Shown here: positions 7,564-15,519 of the stretch, in pieces
Numbering within the stretch: position 1 is the stretch's first letter
Layout: each line of letters opens with the position of its first letter
Assembly (NCBI GenBank): GCA_002683355.1
Contig: NYTF01000033.1
Coordinates: forward strand, 29,402-45,352
Origin: Paracoccaceae bacterium
GTDB lineage: Bacteria; Pseudomonadota; Alphaproteobacteria; Rhodobacterales; Rhodobacteraceae
DNA: 15,951 bases
Direction: 5' to 3'
The notes under the pieces: model-generated
What the model was told of the DNA's origin: nothing
The model's input: only the letters and a program-made list of their open reading frames with translations
Database searches by the model: none
Position numbers and translations under genes: made by a program

Positions 7564-8617
7564 CTGCAGTACCTTCAGACAAAAACAAAAGAACACGTGA
7601 ATCTGAGTCAATTCCACAGTTTTTATAATGTAGGGATTTTACCAACCCAGCATAACCAGCCCCTCCAGAAGTGGAGGTGGACAAATCATAATTGTTTAAA
7701 TCCTGGATCGACTCTAAGACTTCAGAATCTGTTAAAGTCATAAAAAAATCTGCTTCTTTGGCTAAACAATATAATGCTAGATGAGACGGTTCCTTACAAT
7801 CTAAACGGCCCATAATCGAAACATCACCATCCGCATAAATGGGTTTTTTAGCTTTAACGCTTTCCATTATTGCTGGTGCCTCAGAAGGCTCCACAATTAC
7901 AATTTTTGGAGAAGATCCCCATTTAGATCTTACTGAAGCTGTTACAGCTGCCGCCAGACCTCCAACACCAGCCTGTAAAAAGATATGAGAGGGTACTGTA
8001 TCAATTTGTGAAAAAGCTTCCTCTGGCATCATAAGATAACCTTCCATCACGTCATAACCAGCAGAGTAACCCTCCCAGGTGCTATCAGAAAGTAATATCC
8101 ATCCCTCTAATTTTGCTCGATCAGCAGCTGCTTGCATACTTGCTTCATAATTTTCGCCTTCAATGACAACTTCAGCACCTTTATCACGGAGTTTTCCAGC
8201 AAAGTCTTTTGGTACTGTTTCTGAAAGATAAACAACAGAATTTGCACCAAAAACTTTTGCTCCAGCTGCTACAGAAATACCATGATTACCAGCACTAGCA
8301 GTAATAAATGTTTTATTACTCAATGATTTTTGAGGATGATTATCAATAAAGGCGCTTTTTGCAGCTCTTTTTGCAATCGCATATGTAGCCCCCAAAGCTT
8401 TAAAACTTCCTAAACCCATTCGAGGCCGCTCATCTTTTATAAACAAAGACTTAATGCCCAAAGATTTTGCTAAAGCAGCACAATTATGAAGAGGTGTTGG
8501 AGCATATACAGGACATTTTGAAATTAATTTTCTCACATTTTCTGAATTGCTAGATACTGGCTGTGAAGGTGAAAACTTCAAACCTCGACCACGTAAGTTG
8601 TTAACCAATATTTGCAT
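7556..8617 (-). CDS. Diaminopropionate ammonia-lyase-like PLP enzyme (beta-family, fold II)
   Basis: A 353-residue fold-type II PLP enzyme closest in pattern to diaminopropionate ammonia-lyase (E. coli YgeX), which makes pyruvate and ammonia. Matching blocks: PTPL (40-43), KDERPRMGLGSFKALGATYA (61-80) with PLP lysine K73, SAGNHG (108-113), the STWEGY motif (179-184), the FLQAGVGG phosphate/glycine loop (213-220), and a terminal LSEGTADD. One key difference: E. coli has TDGNHG, whose Asp120 acts on the D-isomer, while here that position is Ala109. It is also about 45 residues shorter, including loss of the C-terminal tail. It may therefore be L-specific or use another beta-substituted amino acid. 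The open frame extends upstream to 8734, but that would overlap hmgA; the ATG at 8617 has GGAAGA six bases upstream. It is the first gene of the leftward operon. Confidence 0.88.
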   Translation of the reverse strand: MQILVNNLRGRGLKFSPSQPVSSNSENVRKLISKCPVYAPTPLHNCAALAKSLGIKSLFIKDERPRMGLGSFKALGATYAIAKRAAKSAFIDNHPQKSLSNKTFITASAGNHGISVAAGAKVFGANSVVYLSETVPKDFAGKLRDKGAEVVIEGENYEASMQAAADRAKLEGWILLSDSTWEGYSAGYDVMEGYLMMPEEAFSQIDTVPSHIFLQAGVGGLAAAVTASVRSKWGSSPKIVIVEPSEAPAIMESVKAKKPIYADGDVSIMGRLDCKEPSHLALYCLAKEADFFMTLTDSEVLESIQDLNNYDLSTSTSGGAGYAGLVKSLHYKNCGIDSDSRVLLFLSEGTADD

Positions 8618-8645
8618 CTCAAATCTTCCAAAAAAGTAGCAAAAC

Positions 8646-8657
8646 TTAGCATGCAAA
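8646..8657. promoter_or_regulatory. Imperfect palindrome upstream of the PLP enzyme gene
   Basis: TTAGCATGCAAA is a near palindrome centred 34 bp upstream of the ATG at 8617. It shares the TGCAA half-site with the strong operator at 8688-8703 and could be a secondary site for leftward control, but the symmetry is imperfect and the core (GCATGC) differs. Confidence 0.2.
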
Positions 8658-8680
8658 AATACATTTGAAAAGCCACAACC

Positions 8681-8708
8681 TTGACTTCGTTGCATTTGCA
8701 ACGATAAT
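8681..8708 (+). promoter_or_regulatory. hmgA promoter
   Basis: TTGACT (8681-8686) and GATAAT (8703-8708) are separated by 16 bp and match the sigma-70 -35 and -10 consensus at five of six positions each. Transcription would start near 8715, giving a leader of about 14 nt that contains AAGGAG (8717-8722), six bases before the hmgA ATG at 8729. This is the best promoter in the window. Confidence 0.75.
8688..8703. promoter_or_regulatory. Perfect palindromic operator inside the hmgA promoter (probable MarR site)
   Basis: CGTTGCA and TGCAACG form perfect 7-bp arms around a 2-bp TT centre; an outer T/A pair (8687, 8704) extends the arms to 8 bp. The palindrome fills the spacer between the hmgA -35 and -10, where bound protein would block RNA polymerase. 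The TTGC...GCAA form is common for MarR-family operators, and a MarR gene lies in the divergent operon. The position also allows control of the leftward operon, whose own promoter I cannot place with confidence. Binding is inferred. Confidence 0.7.
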
Positions 8709-8728
8709 AAGTAAAAAAGGAGTTTATA

Positions 8729-10042
8729 ATGCAATCTAATTATGCGTCCTATATGCCTGGGTTTGGAAATGACTTTGAGACGGAAGCTTTAACTGGGGCT
8801 CTGCCAAATGGACAAAACTCTCCACAAAAATGTCCATATGGTCTATATGCAGAGCAATTATCAGGCACACCATTTACCGCTCCACGAGGAAAAAACGAGA
8901 GAAGCTGGTGTTATAGAATCCGACCTTCTGTTAAGCACATAAATCGATTTGAGAAAGTAGATATGCCTTTTTGGAAATCTGCTCCAAATATTTTGGATAA
9001 GATTATTAGCCTTGGACAATACAGATGGAGTCCAATTCCAAGCAATATTGATACTAATTTTATAACTGGTATGCGGACAATGACGACCGCTGGTGACGTT
9101 AATACACAAGTTGGTATGGCTGCTCATATTTATGTGGCAACAAACAGCATGGATAATGAATATTTTTACTCCGCCGACAGTGAGCTCCTAATTGTTCCAC
9201 AAGAAGGGCAATTAAGGTTTTTTACCGAAATGGGAATTATTGATCTAGAACCACAAGAAATTGCAATAATTCCTCGAGGCTTACTTTTTAAAGTAGACAT
9301 TATAAATGGTCCAGCAAGAGGATTTGTTTGTGAAAATTATGGTGCAAAATTCGACCTTCCCAATAGAGGGCCAATTGGAGCAAATTGCCTAGCAAATCCA
9401 CGTGACTTCAAAACTCCTAAAGCCGCATTTGAAGATAATTCAATAACGTCTACGGTAACAATTAAATGGTGTGGTCAATTTCATATAACTGAAATAGATC
9501 ACTCACCGTTAGATATAGTAGCTTGGCACGGAAATTATGCGCCATGTAAATATGACTTAAGAACCTTTTCTCCTGTAGGTGCATTGCTTTTTGACCATCC
9601 AGACCCTTCTATTTTTACTGTTTTAACGGCACCCTCTGGTGTGGAAGGAACAGCAAATATTGATTTTGTTTTATTTAGGGACAGATGGAGTGTCGCTGAG
9701 AATACCTTTCGTCCTCCTTGGTATCACAAAAATATAATGTCTGAGCTAATGGGAAATATACATGGTGTATATGATGCTAAACCTGAAGGCTTCGCCCCGG
9801 GTGGTATGAGCCTACACAATATGATGCTGCCTCATGGGCCAGATATGGATGCTTTCGAAAAAGCAACAAATTCAAAGCTAGGTCCACAAAAGATGGAGAA
9901 TACAATGAGTTTCATGTTTGAAACAAGATTTCCTCAGCATTTAACATCATACGCTGCAAAGGATGCACCCCTTCAGGATGATTATATTGAATGCTGGTCA
10001 TCTCTCAAAAAGAACTTCTCACCAGAAACTAATAATGATTAA
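8729..10042 (+). CDS. hmgA: Homogentisate 1,2-dioxygenase
   Basis: This non-heme Fe(II) enzyme opens the ring of homogentisate to give maleylacetoacetate in phenylalanine and tyrosine breakdown. The 437-residue product is full length for the family. The iron ligands align with the human enzyme by spacing: H333 (WYHKN), E339 (MSELMG) and H369 (MLPHGPD), which match human H335, E341 and H371, and the catalytic H290 (FDHPDPS) matches H292. Other conserved blocks are [13 protein letters not shown] at the N-terminus, [22 protein letters not shown] and [14 protein letters not shown]. The ATG at 8729 has a strong AAGGAG. It is followed 30 bp later by fahA, the last enzyme of the pathway, and is preceded by an operator-containing promoter, so it is probably induced when aromatic amino acids are available. 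Confidence 0.98.
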   Translation: MQSNYASYMPGFGNDFETEALTGALPNGQNSPQKCPYGLYAEQLSGTPFTAPRGKNERSWCYRIRPSVKHINRFEKVDMPFWKSAPNILDKIISLGQYRWSPIPSNIDTNFITGMRTMTTAGDVNTQVGMAAHIYVATNSMDNEYFYSADSELLIVPQEGQLRFFTEMGIIDLEPQEIAIIPRGLLFKVDIINGPARGFVCENYGAKFDLPNRGPIGANCLANPRDFKTPKAAFEDNSITSTVTIKWCGQFHITEIDHSPLDIVAWHGNYAPCKYDLRTFSPVGALLFDHPDPSIFTVLTAPSGVEGTANIDFVLFRDRWSVAENTFRPPWYHKNIMSELMGNIHGVYDAKPEGFAPGGMSLHNMMLPHGPDMDAFEKATNSKLGPQKMENTMSFMFETRFPQHLTSYAAKDAPLQDDYIECWSSLKKNFSPETNND

Positions 10043-10072
10043 ACAGATTAAAATAATTGGAAGAGTAATAGA

Positions 10073-11341
10073 ATGGCTTTAATAAAATCTTGGGTCAAAT
10101 CTGCTAATACAAGCCAAACAGATTTCCCTCTGAACAACCTACCTTACGGAGTTTTTACAATTTCTGACAGTGAACCACATTGTTGTGTTGCAATTGGAGA
10201 TATGGTCTTGGACGTTACTTTACTTGAAGCAGAACAAATTTTAATTCCAAAAATAAATGATAAGGTTTTTGATGAGCCTTATTGGAATTCGTTTATGGAA
10301 TTAGGGCCAGAAAGCTGGCAATTATTTCGAAATAATTTAACTAATCTGTTAAAACAGAATCCAGATGATACAAAAAATAAAAATGAGAGTATTTTAAAAA
10401 AATTTCTAAAACCACAAAAAGAGTGCGTTTTACACATGCCTTTTGTAGTTTCTGAATTCACAGACTTTTTCGCTAGCTATCATCATGCAAATAATGTTGG
10501 AACAATGTTTCGGGGGCCAGAGAACGCCCTACCACCTAATTGGTTACACATACCAATCGGGTACAATGGGCGAGCATCAACTGTTATTATTTCTGGTACT
10601 GATGTGCAAAGGCCAATGGGACAACTTAAGCCTCCAACAGAAGATATACCTTATTTTGGACCATGCAAAAGATTCGACTTTGAGCTAGAATTAGGTGCAA
10701 TTGTTGGTACTAGCACAGAGATTGGAACAACACTTAGCACTCAGGAAGCTGACAATTTAATATTTGGTTATGTTATTTTAAATGATTGGTCAGCTCGCGA
10801 CATACAAGCTTGGGAGTACCAACCATTAGGGCCTTTCCAATCCAAAGCCACGGCAACAACTATCAGTCCATGGATAGTTACAAAGGCAGCGCTAGAACCT
10901 TTTAGAAAACCCACTCCAAAACGTGAAAAGCCACTTTTGCCATATTTAGAAGAAAAAGGACCAATGCTATACGATATTGATCTATCCGTAACAATCGAAA
11001 CTAATCATGGTAAAAATCTCAAACAAATCACTAACACAAATTACTCAGAAATGTATTATTCTTCAGCACAACAATTAGCGCATCACACCTCAAGTGGTTG
11101 CGCAATGAGCTGTGGGGATTTACTTGGTTCAGGAACTATTTCTGGGCCTACGAGAGACCAATATGGCTCTATGCTAGAACTAAGTTGGGGTGGAAAAAAC
11201 CCAATTGAAGTGCATAATTCTGAAATGAGAAGCTTTTTAGAAGATGGAGATATCATCAGAATGACAGGTGCTGCAAATGGTGAAAACTATAAGATTGGTT
11301 TTGGCGAAAATATTGGAAAAATTATTCCTGCAAAAAAATAA
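10073..11341 (+). CDS. fahA: Fumarylacetoacetase
   Basis: This hydrolase splits fumarylacetoacetate into fumarate and acetoacetate, the final step of homogentisate catabolism. The 422 residues have the short SH3-like N-terminal domain (about 15-115) and the FAH catalytic domain. Active-site residues known from the mammalian enzyme are present with a constant offset of five: D131 (FTDFF), H138 (YHHANNVG), E204 and E206 (FDFELELGAIVG), D238 (LNDWSARD) and K258 (FQSKAT). A GSGTISGP block near the C-terminus is also typical. The ATG has GGAAGAG seven bases upstream. It sits 30 bp behind hmgA with no terminator between, so they are one transcript. The intermediate enzyme, maleylacetoacetate isomerase (maiA), is not in this window. 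Confidence 0.98.
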   Translation: MALIKSWVKSANTSQTDFPLNNLPYGVFTISDSEPHCCVAIGDMVLDVTLLEAEQILIPKINDKVFDEPYWNSFMELGPESWQLFRNNLTNLLKQNPDDTKNKNESILKKFLKPQKECVLHMPFVVSEFTDFFASYHHANNVGTMFRGPENALPPNWLHIPIGYNGRASTVIISGTDVQRPMGQLKPPTEDIPYFGPCKRFDFELELGAIVGTSTEIGTTLSTQEADNLIFGYVILNDWSARDIQAWEYQPLGPFQSKATATTISPWIVTKAALEPFRKPTPKREKPLLPYLEEKGPMLYDIDLSVTIETNHGKNLKQITNTNYSEMYYSSAQQLAHHTSSGCAMSCGDLLGSGTISGPTRDQYGSMLELSWGGKNPIEVHNSEMRSFLEDGDIIRMTGAANGENYKIGFGENIGKIIPAKK

Positions 11342-11457
11342 CTTACGTAAACTGATTGACCCATTGCTTAATTAACGTAACATATGACAAAGATTCTTCT
11401 TTGTTGCTAAGACTATTGAGAATAGAATTTAGACTCAAATAAACAGAGGGCGGATAT
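11342..11457. other. fahA to acyl-CoA synthetase gap (116 bp)
   Basis: The gap contains a palindromic octamer TTACGTAA (11343-11350) and a small hairpin (ACAAAG at 11387-11392, CTTTGT at 11399-11404, 6-nt loop) with no T tract after it, so it is not a convincing terminator. I find no clear promoter. Whether the synthetase is read through from hmgA-fahA cannot be settled by eye. Confidence 0.35.
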
Positions 11458-12996
11458 TTGAGTAATTATAGTGTAAATGACTGGATCTCACAGCATGGCA
11501 TGGCAATGCCTGATAAACTTGCAGCAATAGATTTGGCTAGTAACAGACGCTACACTTATTCTCAAATGAATAATCGAGTTGGTAGGTTGGCAAACCACCT
11601 TAAATATCTGGGAATAACAAAAGGTGACAGGGTCGCATATTTTGCCTTTAATTCTACAGATGTTGTTGAGATTATTTTTGCCTGCTGGAGAATTGGCGCT
11701 GTTGCTGTTGCATTAAATTTCCGCCTCACTGCGAGAGAGTTAACTTTTATTATTGAAGATAGCACACCCAAGTTAATATTTGTTGATTCTGCATTGGGGA
11801 TAGTTTGGGAAGATGTAAATCAGCAAACAGATGTTCCAAATATAATAATATTAGACGGTGTCGGAGGTGACACAATTTACGAAAAAATAATATCTTCTTC
11901 AGAACCACTAAATGAAATGATCGATCAGACTTTGACTGATCAATGTATGTTAATGTATTCGTCAGGTACTACTGGCAGGCCAAAAGGTGTTATAATAACT
12001 CATGGAATGATGCTTTTTTCAGCAGTTGGTGGAATGAGTGCAGGACGAACAACACGAGATAGCGTTAGCTTGGTCGTAATGCCTTTATTTCACATCGCCG
12101 CAGTAAATGTATCTTGCTGTCCAATGGTTTATATGGGTGGTTGCTTGATAGTAATGAGAATGTTTGATCCAGACCTTGTGTTAAAAACGATAGGAAATAA
12201 AACGTTAGGAGTTACCCATATTTTTTTAGTACCCGCGGCATATAATGCACTTAAAGATGGGAAGCATGCAGAGAATACAGATTTTACCAATATTGTTAGT
12301 GCGTTATCAGGTGCCGAAACAGTGCCGATGTCTTTGGTCAAATGGTGGAGCAAACGTGGTATTTGTTTACAGGAGGGTTGGGGCATGACCGAAACCAGTG
12401 GCACTGGATGTTTATTACTACACGATGATGTGGCAGATATGGTTGGTAGTGCTGGCCGCCCCCTAATGGGTAATAAGATTAGAATTGTGGATGAAAAAGG
12501 AAAGGAAGCACCTCCCAATGTTTTGGGCGAAATTCAAATGAAAGGCCCAGCAGTAACACCTGGATATTGGAATAGGCCCAAAGCAAACGAAGAAAGTTTT
12601 TCTAATGGATGGTTCAAAACTGGGGATATAGGTAAAAAAGACAGTAATGGATATATTTTCATAGAAGACAGGCTGAAGGATATGTATATTTCTGGAGGAG
12701 AAAACGTATATCCAGCAGAAGTTGAAAATATACTTTATGAACTTGAAGAAATTAAAGAGGTAGCAATAATTGGTATCCCAGACCCAAAATGGGGTGAGGT
12801 TGGATGTGCTGTCGTTTGCTTTAATGATGGAAAAGAATTAACTTTGGAAGAGATCAGATCACACTGTGCAAAAAATCTCGCAAATTATAAAATACCATCT
12901 TTTTTAGTGGACATGGAAATATTACCACGTTCGGCAACTGGCAAAGTTCTAAAGTTTGAATTACGGCAAACAATTCCTGCTAAATTAAATCAATAA
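11458..12996 (+). CDS. AMP-forming acyl-CoA synthetase / ligase (ANL superfamily)
   Basis: It activates a carboxylic acid to its acyl-AMP and then to the CoA thioester. The 512 residues carry the ANL core motifs in order: the phosphate-binding loop YSSGTTGRPKGVIITH (167-182), SALSGAETVP (281-290), the adenylate motif GWGMTETSG (307-315), GWFKTGD (384-390), the hinge region DRLKDMYISGGENVYPAEVEN (D404 on), and the C-terminal catalytic lysine K496 in SATGKVLK. The size and motif order resemble medium/long-chain or aromatic-acid ligases (FadD/CaiC-like); the acid cannot be deduced. The start is TTG at 11458, supported by GAGGG (11446-11450) seven bases away; the first ATG would remove about 14 conserved-looking residues. 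It lies behind fahA and ends convergent with the SDR, 56 bp away. Confidence 0.93.
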   Translation: MSNYSVNDWISQHGMAMPDKLAAIDLASNRRYTYSQMNNRVGRLANHLKYLGITKGDRVAYFAFNSTDVVEIIFACWRIGAVAVALNFRLTARELTFIIEDSTPKLIFVDSALGIVWEDVNQQTDVPNIIILDGVGGDTIYEKIISSSEPLNEMIDQTLTDQCMLMYSSGTTGRPKGVIITHGMMLFSAVGGMSAGRTTRDSVSLVVMPLFHIAAVNVSCCPMVYMGGCLIVMRMFDPDLVLKTIGNKTLGVTHIFLVPAAYNALKDGKHAENTDFTNIVSALSGAETVPMSLVKWWSKRGICLQEGWGMTETSGTGCLLLHDDVADMVGSAGRPLMGNKIRIVDEKGKEAPPNVLGEIQMKGPAVTPGYWNRPKANEESFSNGWFKTGDIGKKDSNGYIFIEDRLKDMYISGGENVYPAEVENILYELEEIKEVAIIGIPDPKWGEVGCAVVCFNDGKELTLEEIRSHCAKNLANYKIPSFLVDMEILPRSATGKVLKFELRQTIPAKLNQ

Positions 12997-13052
12997 ATAC
13001 CATATCGGAAATAATAAGGCATCAGGTTGCAAAGATGGATTGAAAATTTCTT

Positions 13053-13787
13053 TCACCAAGTTTCAGCAAAAGGCCTTATATCCATTTCAAAGGTCCAACC
13101 ATCTCGTGTTTGATGATGAAGGTTCCAATATGCTTCTGCAACAGATTTGGGGTTCATCAAGGTATCAGAAGCTAAAGTCTCTGGATCCACTCCTGAAGAT
13201 TTTATTCTTTGCCTAACAAAGGCAGTATCAACTCCTGCATCAATTATTAAATGGGCTACATGAATGTTGTGAGGCCCAAGTTCTCTAGCCATACTCTGAG
13301 CCACACCTCTCAATCCAGCTTTTCCAGCAGCAAAAGCTGAATACCCATTCGCGCCCCTTAAACTAGCTGTTGCTCCTGTAAAAAAAATAGAGCCTTTTTT
13401 GCGTGGAATCATATATCGAGCTGCCTCCCTACCAGTTAAAAAACCAGCGAAAGTTGCCATTTCCCAAACCTTTCGAAACACTCTGGATGTTGTCTCCAAA
13501 ATTGGAAAAACCACATTTCCACCCACATTAAAAATCACAACTTCAATAGAGCCTATTTCTTGTTCTATTTTTTTAAAAATTTCCTCAACATTCTCTTCTT
13601 TCCTAGCATCCATCGTAAAACCGAAGGCCTTGCCACCAGAACTTTCTATCTCACTCAAAAGAGGTGCAAGTTTTTCACCATTTCTTCGCCCCAAACAGAT
13701 AGTAAAACCGCCTTTAGCAAACCTTTTAGCTATGGCAGCGCCAATATAGTCACCAGCTCCAACTATCAGCACGATTTTGTTATGCAT
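13053..13787 (-). CDS. Atypical SDR-family protein lacking the catalytic Tyr
   Basis: A 244-residue Rossmann-fold protein of the short-chain dehydrogenase/reductase superfamily. The N-terminal nucleotide loop reads VGAGDYIG (9-16), a poor match to the usual TGxxxGxG, and NVGG (87-90) replaces NNAG. At the active site the YxxxK pattern reads FAAGK: K156 is present, but the residue four before it is F152, with a tyrosine only at 149. TGATASLRG (137-145) stands where the catalytic Ser segment should be. A classical-SDR subgroup with just these two departures is known, so this is a family trait rather than damage. Cofactor binding is plausible; standard reductase chemistry is doubtful. The ATG at 13787 has AAGGG seven bases upstream. 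It is the last gene of the leftward acyl-CoA cluster, 30 bp after the phosphatase. Confidence 0.9.
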   Translation of the reverse strand: MHNKIVLIVGAGDYIGAAIAKRFAKGGFTICLGRRNGEKLAPLLSEIESSGGKAFGFTMDARKEENVEEIFKKIEQEIGSIEVVIFNVGGNVVFPILETTSRVFRKVWEMATFAGFLTGREAARYMIPRKKGSIFFTGATASLRGANGYSAFAAGKAGLRGVAQSMARELGPHNIHVAHLIIDAGVDTAFVRQRIKSSGVDPETLASDTLMNPKSVAEAYWNLHHQTRDGWTFEMDIRPFAETW

Positions 13788-13817
13788 TAAATCACCCTTA
13801 AAAATTTTGAATTTACA

Positions 13818-14471
13818 TTATAAATGCTCACAACTGTTATAGGTTCGTAAAGTTATTTTACTACTTTCCAAAATTACTCTGCTAATTGAACCATTAGAAG
13901 AACCAAAAAATGCCAGTGGTGTACTCCCTGTTGCCATCGCCATTATTGCAGAAATTATTCCACCATGAATAACAGCTAATACTTTTTGACCCTGATGTCG
14001 TTTATAAATTAAATCTAAAGAATTTTGAACTCGGCGATATATCATAGAATTGCTTTCCGCGCCTGGAATTTTGCCCCATTCCTGGTGCTTTAAAAATTCT
14101 TGATATAACAGATCTTTAGAGGCGGCTTTCATTCGGAACAACCCTCCTTCCCAATCACCCAGGTAGACCTCGCGCAGTCCTGCTTCGATATTTATAGGTA
14201 TTTTTAAATATTTAGCTAAAGGTTTAGCTGTTTGTTGAGTTCGCTTTAAATCTGTCGCATAGATACTTTTAAATACGTACTTCTTTAAAGCTTCCTTTAC
14301 AGCTTTAGCCTGTAAGACTCCGTTAGCATGTAGATCTGGGTCACCATGACCGTCATGTAAAGGGAAAGGCTTTCCTGGTACAGCCGCTGCACTTTCACCG
14401 TGTCTAACTAAAATTAAATCAACAGCACCTTTTGGTACTTCATATTTGTGTTGTCTAAATTCCTTACTCAT
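13818..14471 (-). CDS. Histidine phosphatase superfamily (phosphoglycerate mutase-like) protein
   Basis: A 217-residue cytoplasmic protein of branch 1 of the histidine phosphatase superfamily. The catalytic core is intact: LVRHGES (21-27) with R23 and phospho-acceptor H24, R77 (DLKRTQQT), E101 (LREVYLGDWEGG) and the second His H169 (VIHGG). The GDWEGG segment is typical of broad-specificity or cofactor-independent phosphatases of this family; the N-terminal insertion after RHGES (residues 28-48, including DGHGDPDL) matches members often annotated beside acyl-CoA genes. The physiological substrate cannot be predicted. It follows the MDR gene after a 9-bp gap and has a weak ribosome-binding site, so it is probably translated from the shared transcript. 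Confidence 0.93.
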   Translation of the reverse strand: MSKEFRQHKYEVPKGAVDLILVRHGESAAAVPGKPFPLHDGHGDPDLHANGVLQAKAVKEALKKYVFKSIYATDLKRTQQTAKPLAKYLKIPINIEAGLREVYLGDWEGGLFRMKAASKDLLYQEFLKHQEWGKIPGAESNSMIYRRVQNSLDLIYKRHQGQKVLAVIHGGIISAIMAMATGSTPLAFFGSSNGSISRVILESSKITLRTYNSCEHL

Positions 14472-14480
14472 TTTAGAAAT

Positions 14481-15503
14481 TTAACTTACTTTGACCAGTT
14501 GTTTGCCAAAATTCTTTCCATTTAGTAGGTTGATAAAAGCTTCTGGGGCATTTTCAATTCCTTCAGTTATCGTTTCCCGGAAAATAATTTTATTTGATTT
14601 TACGAGGGGTGCTGTTTCAGATAAAAAGTCATTAAACACATCATTATGATCCCAAACAATAAATCCACGTACCTGTAAACGTTTTGTCAGAATTGCGCGC
14701 CAAGCTCCAGGCAGTCGCATAGCCTCATCAACCCCAACACCCGAATACCAAGATATCATTCCACAAACAGATATTCGACCAAAGTCATTCATTATTGGTA
14801 ATACCGCTTCAGTAGTTTTTCCACCCACATTTTCAAAATAAACATCAATACCTTTTGGTGTTGCCTCCAATAGCCATTTTCTTAATTCTGAGGCATTCTC
14901 TGCAAGCTTATGATCAAAACATTCATCATATCCCAAATCAGACTTTGCAAAATTGCATTTTTCAGTGCCACCTGCTACACCTATAACCCTCATTCCTTTT
15001 GCTTTTGCAAGTTGACCAGCTAAACTACCAACTGCACCGGTCGCAGCAGAGATTACAACTGTCTCTCCTGGCTTTGCTTTTCCGATAATGTTTAGTCCTG
15101 TCCAAGCTGTATGGCCAGGCATACCTAAAACTCCTAATGCTGTTGAAATAGGAGCAACACTTTGATCAATTTTTCGTAAATCAGTTCCGTCAGAAATTGC
15201 ATGTGTAACCCAACCAATACGTGCAGCCACAATATCCCCTACTCTAAAATTTGAGTTTTTTGAATTTATTATTTCTGCAACGCACTCTCCCTCCATAATA
15301 CCCCCGATAGGAACAGGATCAGCGTATGATTTATCAGCATTCATTCTGCCACGCATATAGGGATCAAGCGATAAATAAATAGTTTTTAATAGAACGTGAC
15401 CATCGTTGATTTCTGAAAGTGAATTCTTCATGATCCTAAAATTTTCTGAAGTTGGTGGTCCAACTGGTCTGCTATCTAAAATTACACTTGTTTGTTCAAT
15501 CAT
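14481..15503 (-). CDS. NADP-dependent MDR oxidoreductase (leukotriene B4 dehydrogenase / CurA-like)
   Basis: A 340-residue zinc-free medium-chain dehydrogenase/reductase of the PTGR/LTB4DH group, which reduces the C=C bond of alpha,beta-unsaturated ketones and aldehydes with NADPH; E. coli CurA is the best-known bacterial member. Landmarks: LSLDPYMRGRM (44-54), GMPGHTAWTGL (127-137), the nucleotide loop AATGAVGSLAGQLAK (153-167), GVAGGTEKC (175-183, the usual NADP-phosphate-binding region) and FENVGG. No structural-zinc cysteine cluster is present. The length is normal. The ATG has GAGG five bases upstream. It lies 16 bp after the CoA transferase and 9 bp before the phosphatase, so it is part of one leftward operon. 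The natural substrate is unknown. Confidence 0.93.
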   Translation of the reverse strand: MIEQTSVILDSRPVGPPTSENFRIMKNSLSEINDGHVLLKTIYLSLDPYMRGRMNADKSYADPVPIGGIMEGECVAEIINSKNSNFRVGDIVAARIGWVTHAISDGTDLRKIDQSVAPISTALGVLGMPGHTAWTGLNIIGKAKPGETVVISAATGAVGSLAGQLAKAKGMRVIGVAGGTEKCNFAKSDLGYDECFDHKLAENASELRKWLLEATPKGIDVYFENVGGKTTEAVLPIMNDFGRISVCGMISWYSGVGVDEAMRLPGAWRAILTKRLQVRGFIVWDHNDVFNDFLSETAPLVKSNKIIFRETITEGIENAPEAFINLLNGKNFGKQLVKVS

Positions 15504-15519
15504 TTTGTCCTCACTAAAT

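Noticed and set aside
8618..8734. Upstream extension of the PLP enzyme frame (39 extra residues)
   Set aside because: It would cross the hmgA promoter and overlap its ATG; the ATG at 8617 has a good Shine-Dalgarno.
11387..11404. Possible terminator hairpin after fahA
   Set aside because: The stem is only 6 bp, AT-rich, and is not followed by a T run.
12129..12518. 129-codon minus-strand open frame inside the acyl-CoA synthetase
   Set aside because: It is antisense to conserved ANL motifs and shows no recognisable domain.
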